From NCBI GenBank assembly GCA_946481025.1, contig CAMLNA010000019.1, forward strand, positions 1 to 43,512: a stretch of 43,512 bases of DNA, given 5' to 3'. This stretch comes from an uncultured Rivibacter sp. Its GTDB lineage: Bacteria; Pseudomonadota; Gammaproteobacteria; Burkholderiales; Burkholderiaceae. This document shows, one piece after another, positions 39,635 through 43,512 of this stretch. Each line of letters opens with the position of its first letter. Position 1 is the first letter of the stretch. The notes beneath the pieces were generated by a model. The model did not search any database and had not been told where the DNA came from. It saw only the letters and a program-made list of their open reading frames with translations. The translations under genes were made by a program, and so were the position numbers.

Positions 39635-40504
39635 ATGGGTGCAATCAGTGCACCGGCATCCGACGGCGTGACCCTGCGCCCGATGACCGAATCCGACCTT
39701 GGGGCGGGGCATGCCTTGACCGCCGACCTCCGCTGGCCCTACCGGCCCATCGACTGGGAGCAGGCCTTTCGCCGTGGCGAGGGGCTGGTTGCCGAGCGCG
39801 ACGGCGCGGTGGTCGGCACCGCGCTGCGCTGGCGCTGGGGTCCGCGCCACGCGACGATCGGCTTCGTGGTCGTCTCGCCGGCCTGCCAGGGACGGCGCAT
39901 CGGCCACCGCCTGATGAGTGCGTTGCTCGAAGGGCTCGAAAACCACACCGTGCTGCTGCATGCCACGGCCGACGGCCGCGGCCTGTATGAACGGCTGGGC
40001 TTCGTGCGCATCGGCGAGCTGCGCCAGCACCAGGGCCTCGCGTTGCCCTCGCCACCCATTGCGCTGGAGCCCGGTTGGCGCCTGCGCCCCGCGAGCCAGA
40101 ACGACCTCGAAACCCTGCAGTCCCTTGATGCGCGCTCGCGCGGCATGCCGCGCGGCGCCTTGATCGAGGAGCTCTTCGCCCAGGCCGACGCAACCGTCGT
40201 GCTGAGCCAGGACGACACCGCCCGCGGCTTCGCGATGCTGCGCCGCTTCGGGCGCGGCCACGCCATCGGGCCGGTGGTGGCACCTGATGCCAACGGCGCC
40301 CAGGCCCTGATCGCGCACCTGTCGGGCCAGAACGCCGGGCGGTTCACGCGCATCGATATCGACTTCGACTCCGGCCTGGCCGAATGGCTCGAGAGCCTGG
40401 GCCTGCTGCGCGTCGACGCGCCGACCGCGATGCTGCGCGGACCGGCGCTCGTGCAGGCGGCGGACACACGGCTGTTCGCCGTCCTCATGCAGGCGCTCGG
40501 CTGA
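39635..40504 (+). CDS. Two-domain GNAT acetyltransferase
   Basis: A 289-residue protein with an N-terminal GNAT domain and a second GNAT-like C-terminal half. The first contains the acetyl-CoA loop VVSPACQGRRIGHRLMSALL (QxxGxG type as Q-G-R-R-I-G-H) and the ending ADGRGLYERLGFVRIGE. The second begins WRLRPASQNDLETLQSLDARSRGM and resembles the Acetyltransf_18 domain. It probably acetylates an amine, perhaps as resistance or in the pathway of the island. The start follows GGGAGA by 8 nt. The stop overlaps the next ATG by one base. Confidence 0.88.
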   Translation: MGAISAPASDGVTLRPMTESDLGAGHALTADLRWPYRPIDWEQAFRRGEGLVAERDGAVVGTALRWRWGPRHATIGFVVVSPACQGRRIGHRLMSALLEGLENHTVLLHATADGRGLYERLGFVRIGELRQHQGLALPSPPIALEPGWRLRPASQNDLETLQSLDARSRGMPRGALIEELFAQADATVVLSQDDTARGFAMLRRFGRGHAIGPVVAPDANGAQALIAHLSGQNAGRFTRIDIDFDSGLAEWLESLGLLRVDAPTAMLRGPALVQAADTRLFAVLMQALG

Positions 40505-41436
40505 TGGCCTGCACCTTCGCCTACAAGGCCGACCCCGTGCGCGGCCGGCAATGGTCCGAGGTGTTCCGTCATGAGCTGCCGCAGGTCGACTTCCGCATCT
40601 GGCCCGACGTCGGCGACCCTGCTCTCGTCCACTACCTGGCTGCCTGGGAGCCGCCGCGCGACATCGCCGAGCGCTTTCCTCACCTGAAGCTGCTGTTCTC
40701 TTCAGGCGCCGGCGTCGACCAGTTCGACTTCTCGGCGCTGCCGCGCGACCTGCCCGTCGTACGCATGGTCGAGCCCGGCATCATCCGCGGCATGGTCGAG
40801 TACGTCACCCATGCGGTGCTCGACCTGCACCGCGACATGCCCGCCTATCGAAGGGCGCAACAGCGGGCGCAATGGCAGCCTCTGTCCGTCAAGACGGCTG
40901 GCGAACGGCGGGTCGGCGTTCTGGGCCTGGGATCGCTCGGCCAGGCCGTGCTCGCCCAGCTCGCCGCCTTCGGCTTCGACAGCGCAGGCTGGAGCCGCTC
41001 GCAACATGCCATCGAAGGCGTGCGTTGCCTGTCAGGACCCGCCGGCTTGAACGACCTGCTGGCCCACAGCGACATCCTGGTATGCCTGCTGCCGCTGACC
41101 GATGAAACACGCGGCTTCCTGAACGCCGCCCTGTTCGAGCGCCTGCCGCGCGGCGCCGCCGTCGTGCACGTGGGCCGCGGGCCGCAGCTCGTGGTGCCCC
41201 ACCTGCTGGCCGCACTCGACGCAGGCCACCTGTCGGAGGTGGTGCTCGACGTCACCGACCCCGAACCTCTGCCGCCGGCACATCCCTTGTGGTCGCATGC
41301 ACACGTGCGCATCACGCCGCACATCGCCAGCATGACCCAGCCCGCCAGCGCTGCGCGTGTCGTGATCGACAACCTGCGCCGCTTCGAACGCGGCGAGCCG
41401 CTGGTCGGGCTGGTCGATCGGGCGCGTGGGTATTGA
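40504..41436 (+). CDS. D-2-hydroxyacid dehydrogenase, GhrA type
   Basis: A 310-residue NAD(P)H-dependent reductase of glyoxylate, hydroxypyruvate or related 2-oxo acids. The Rossmann motif GLGSLGQAV is at 141-149. The catalytic triad is Arg225 (VGRGPQLV), Glu254 (DPEPLPP) and His273 (TPHIAS), as in GhrA. It is translationally coupled to the GNAT gene (TGATG). In the island it could reduce a 2-oxo acid or glyoxylate released by the oxidase or aminotransferase. Direction and substrate are inferred. Confidence 0.9.
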   Translation: MACTFAYKADPVRGRQWSEVFRHELPQVDFRIWPDVGDPALVHYLAAWEPPRDIAERFPHLKLLFSSGAGVDQFDFSALPRDLPVVRMVEPGIIRGMVEYVTHAVLDLHRDMPAYRRAQQRAQWQPLSVKTAGERRVGVLGLGSLGQAVLAQLAAFGFDSAGWSRSQHAIEGVRCLSGPAGLNDLLAHSDILVCLLPLTDETRGFLNAALFERLPRGAAVVHVGRGPQLVVPHLLAALDAGHLSEVVLDVTDPEPLPPAHPLWSHAHVRITPHIASMTQPASAARVVIDNLRRFERGEPLVGLVDRARGY

Positions 41437-41578
41437 TGCGCGAAGGCCGCAGCACGATCTGCGGCGAGCGACGCCACAAACGCAGCAACAAGCCGCAGGC
41501 ACACCGCAATGCGGCACCACCGTTGGCAGGGCAGCACCTAAGCTGGACCCATCGAAAACTGAGTTGACATCCCTTGCC

Positions 41579-42982
41579 ATGAGCCTTGCCACCACCCGCC
41601 CCGACATCGACGCGCTAGTTGCTTTCGACCGCGCCCACCTCGTCCACCCGGTGGCCAATTGGCGCCAGCACGAACAACGCGGCCCGTTGATCCTTGCCGA
41701 GGCGCGAGGTGCCTGGCTCAAGGACGCGGCCGGGCACGAACTGCTCGATGGCTTTGCCGGCCTGTGGTGCGTCAACGTCGGCTACGGGCAGGAGAGTGTC
41801 GTGCGTGCGGCCACCGAGCAACTGCGCGCGCTGCCTTATGCCACCGGCTACTTCGACTTCGCGAGCGAGCCCGCGATCCGCCTGGCCGCCAGGCTGGCAG
41901 AGATCACGCCGAGCTCCCTGACGCGGGCCTACCTCACGCTCGGAGGCTCCGAGGCGGTGGATGCAGCGGTTCGCTTCGTCGTGCAGTACTGGAATGCTTC
42001 GGGCAAACCCGCCAAGAAGCACTTCATCTCGCTGCAGCGTGGCTATCACGGCTCGTCGTCCACCGGCGCCGGCCTCACGGCGCTGCCGGTGTTCCACCGC
42101 GGCTTCGACCTGCCGCTGCCCACGCAGCACTACATTCCCTCGCCCAACCCCTACCGTCATCCGCTGGGCGACGATGCGCAGGCGCTGATCTCCGCCTCGG
42201 TGCAGGCGCTGCGGGACAAAGTGGCCGAGCTGGGCGCCGACAACGTGGCCGCCTTCTTCTGCGAACCCATCCAGGGGTCGGGTGGTGTCATCGTGCCGCC
42301 GGCGGGTTGGCTGAAGGCCATGCGTGAAGCCGCCCGCGAGCTGGACATCCTCTTCGTGGTCGATGAGGTGATCACCGGCTTCGGCCGCACCGGTCCGATG
42401 TTCGCCAGCGAGGCCGAAGGGGTGGACCCGGACCTGATGACGCTTGCGAAGGGCCTGACCTCGGGCTACCTGCCGATGGGCGCCACCATGCTCTCGGAAA
42501 AGGTCTACGCCGCGATCGCCGATGCGGCGCCCGCCGGCGCGCCGATCGGTCACGGCGCCACCTACTCGGCGCACCCGGTGGCCGCCGCGGCAGCACTCGA
42601 GGTCCTGCGGCTCTACACCGAAGGCGGTGTGCTGGCCAACGCGCAGCGTGTCGCGCCCTATTTCGCGGCGGCCCTCGACGGCCTGCGCTCGCACCCGCTG
42701 GTGGGCGATGCCCGCTGCCGCGGCTTGCTCGGGGCGCTGGAGCTGGTGAGCGACAAGGCCGGCAAGCGCGGATTCGACGGCTCTCTCGGACTGCCCGACC
42801 GCCTCTTCGCATCGGCCTACCGCCACGGCGTCGTGTTCCGGTGCTTCGCAGACGGCATCCTCGGCTTCGCACCCGCGCTGACCTACACCGAAGGCGACGT
42901 CGAGCAATTGTTCGAACGCGTGAAGAAGGTGCTCGACGAAGCTCTGGGTTGGCCCGATGTGCGGGCGGCACTTGCCGGCTGA
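41579..42982 (+). CDS. Class III omega-aminotransferase
   Basis: A PLP-dependent aminotransferase of 467 residues. The PLP lysine is Lys291 in LAKGLTSGYLPMG; Asp262 in VVDEVITGFGRTG pairs with the ring nitrogen; GYHGSSSTGAGLTALP and the N-terminal HPVANWRQHEQRGPL resemble omega-amino acid:pyruvate and putrescine/diaminobutyrate transaminases. It would turn a terminal amine into a semialdehyde for the GabD-like enzyme. The gene follows the dehydrogenase after a 142-bp gap holding no clear promoter; a TTGACA just before the ATG is too close to serve this gene. Confidence 0.9.
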   Translation: MSLATTRPDIDALVAFDRAHLVHPVANWRQHEQRGPLILAEARGAWLKDAAGHELLDGFAGLWCVNVGYGQESVVRAATEQLRALPYATGYFDFASEPAIRLAARLAEITPSSLTRAYLTLGGSEAVDAAVRFVVQYWNASGKPAKKHFISLQRGYHGSSSTGAGLTALPVFHRGFDLPLPTQHYIPSPNPYRHPLGDDAQALISASVQALRDKVAELGADNVAAFFCEPIQGSGGVIVPPAGWLKAMREAARELDILFVVDEVITGFGRTGPMFASEAEGVDPDLMTLAKGLTSGYLPMGATMLSEKVYAAIADAAPAGAPIGHGATYSAHPVAAAAALEVLRLYTEGGVLANAQRVAPYFAAALDGLRSHPLVGDARCRGLLGALELVSDKAGKRGFDGSLGLPDRLFASAYRHGVVFRCFADGILGFAPALTYTEGDVEQLFERVKKVLDEALGWPDVRAALAG

Positions 42983-43018
42983 AAATCGAGGTCGTATCGC
43001 CACTTCGACGCTCACGCC

Positions 43019-43512
43019 ATGCCAGAACCCCTGAAACTCGACCGCCTGGACCTGCGCATCCTCGCGCAGCTGCAGAAGAACGGCCGCATCACGAACGTCG
43101 ATCTGGCCGATGCGGTGGGGCTGTCCCCGAGCCCTTGCCTGATCCGCGTCAAGCGGCTCGAGCAAGCCGGCTACATCACCGGCTATGGGGCGAGGCTGCG
43201 GCTCGAAAAGCTCGGCGACACCTTGACCGTGTTCACGGAAGTCACGCTGACGGACCACCACCGCGAGGACTTCATCCGCTTCGAGGCGGCGATCCGCGAG
43301 GTCGACGAGATCCTCGAATGCCATCTCGTCAGCGGCGGCTACGACTACCTGCTGCGCTTCATCACGCGAGGCGTCAATCACTACCAGGAAATCATCGAAG
43401 GCCTGCTCGAGCGCAACATCGGCATCGAGAAGTACTTCAGCTACATCGTCATCAAGTCGCCGTTCATCAAGACGCACTGCCCCATCGAGAAGCTGTTTCC
43501 CGAAGAGCGCTA
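43019..43512 (+). CDS. Lrp/AsnC family transcriptional regulator (cut at window end)
   Basis: 164 codons are visible, ending in ...LFPEER followed by TA at the window edge. As Lrp proteins are about 150-165 residues, those two bases are probably the start of the stop codon. The N-terminal helix-turn-helix covers about residues 8-50 (LDRLDLRILAQLQKNGRIT, LADAVGLSPSPCLIRVKRLE). The C-terminal RAM domain contains ECHLVSGGYDYLLRF, the usual effector-binding turn. It begins 36 nt after the aminotransferase stop and is the likely regulator of the island, responding to an amino acid-like ligand. No clear Shine-Dalgarno is seen. Confidence 0.92.
   Translation, partial: MPEPLKLDRLDLRILAQLQKNGRITNVDLADAVGLSPSPCLIRVKRLEQAGYITGYGARLRLEKLGDTLTVFTEVTLTDHHREDFIRFEAAIREVDEILECHLVSGGYDYLLRFITRGVNHYQEIIEGLLERNIGIEKYFSYIVIKSPFIKTHCPIEKLFPEER

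Noticed and set aside
41564..41569. Perfect TTGACA before the aminotransferase
   Set aside because: A -10 box at correct spacing would fall inside the coding region, so it cannot be this gene's promoter unless translation starts later.

Overview
The window is high-GC DNA (roughly 68-70% by eye) with tightly packed genes, many ATGA/TGATG overlaps and long antisense shadow frames. Protein types and gene order (guaB..guaA next to a DUF4124 gene, rnfH, ratA and smpB) point to a betaproteobacterium of the order Burkholderiales, probably near the Rubrivivax/Leptothrix/Comamonadaceae group. This is a chromosomal segment: I see no rRNA, tRNA, CRISPR, phage or insertion sequence.

Region 1 (1-6467) is housekeeping. 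guaB, a Tet-type MFS exporter and guaA lie in one leftward operon (IMP to XMP to GMP). A divergent DUF4124 envelope protein follows, then the ratA-rnfH pair and smpB.

Region 2 (6487-13922) is a sugar-uptake locus. A leftward pair (PfkB-type sugar kinase, then a cystathionine beta-lyase-like enzyme) faces a rightward operon: Frc-type ABC importer (binding protein, permease, single-domain ATPase), RbsD/FucU mutarotase, ROK repressor and a 154-aa protein. That last protein resembles archaeal CTP-dependent riboflavin kinase (DUF120). The divergent gap holds an A/T-rich dyad overlapping the -35 box of a good promoter, probably the ROK operator. A strong stem-loop separates the binding-protein gene from the permease gene.

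Region 3 (13935-27400) holds rimO, an MgtC/DUF4010 membrane protein, two UspA stress proteins, an ABC1/UbiB-type kinase, a MacAB-like exporter (adaptor, duplicated FtsX permease, ATPase), a small membrane protein, a Cu(I) P-type ATPase and a 72-aa conserved protein. The copper ATPase has a textbook MerR/CueR-type promoter (9-bp dyad inside a 19-bp spacer), but no merR-like gene lies nearby.

Region 4 (27564-43512) looks like a catabolic island for an unidentified nitrogenous compound. It holds aspartase, an alanine-racemase-type enzyme, a succinate-semialdehyde-type dehydrogenase, a complete peptide/opine-type ABC importer with fused ATPases, a DAO-family FAD oxidase and a HAD hydrolase. Divergently come a two-domain GNAT, a GhrA-like 2-hydroxyacid dehydrogenase, a class III omega-aminotransferase and an Lrp-family regulator cut at the window edge. 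Import, racemisation or oxidation of an amine, transamination to a semialdehyde and oxidation to a dicarboxylate is a coherent inferred scheme. The substrate is not identifiable from sequence and is the most interesting open question, together with the DUF120-like protein.
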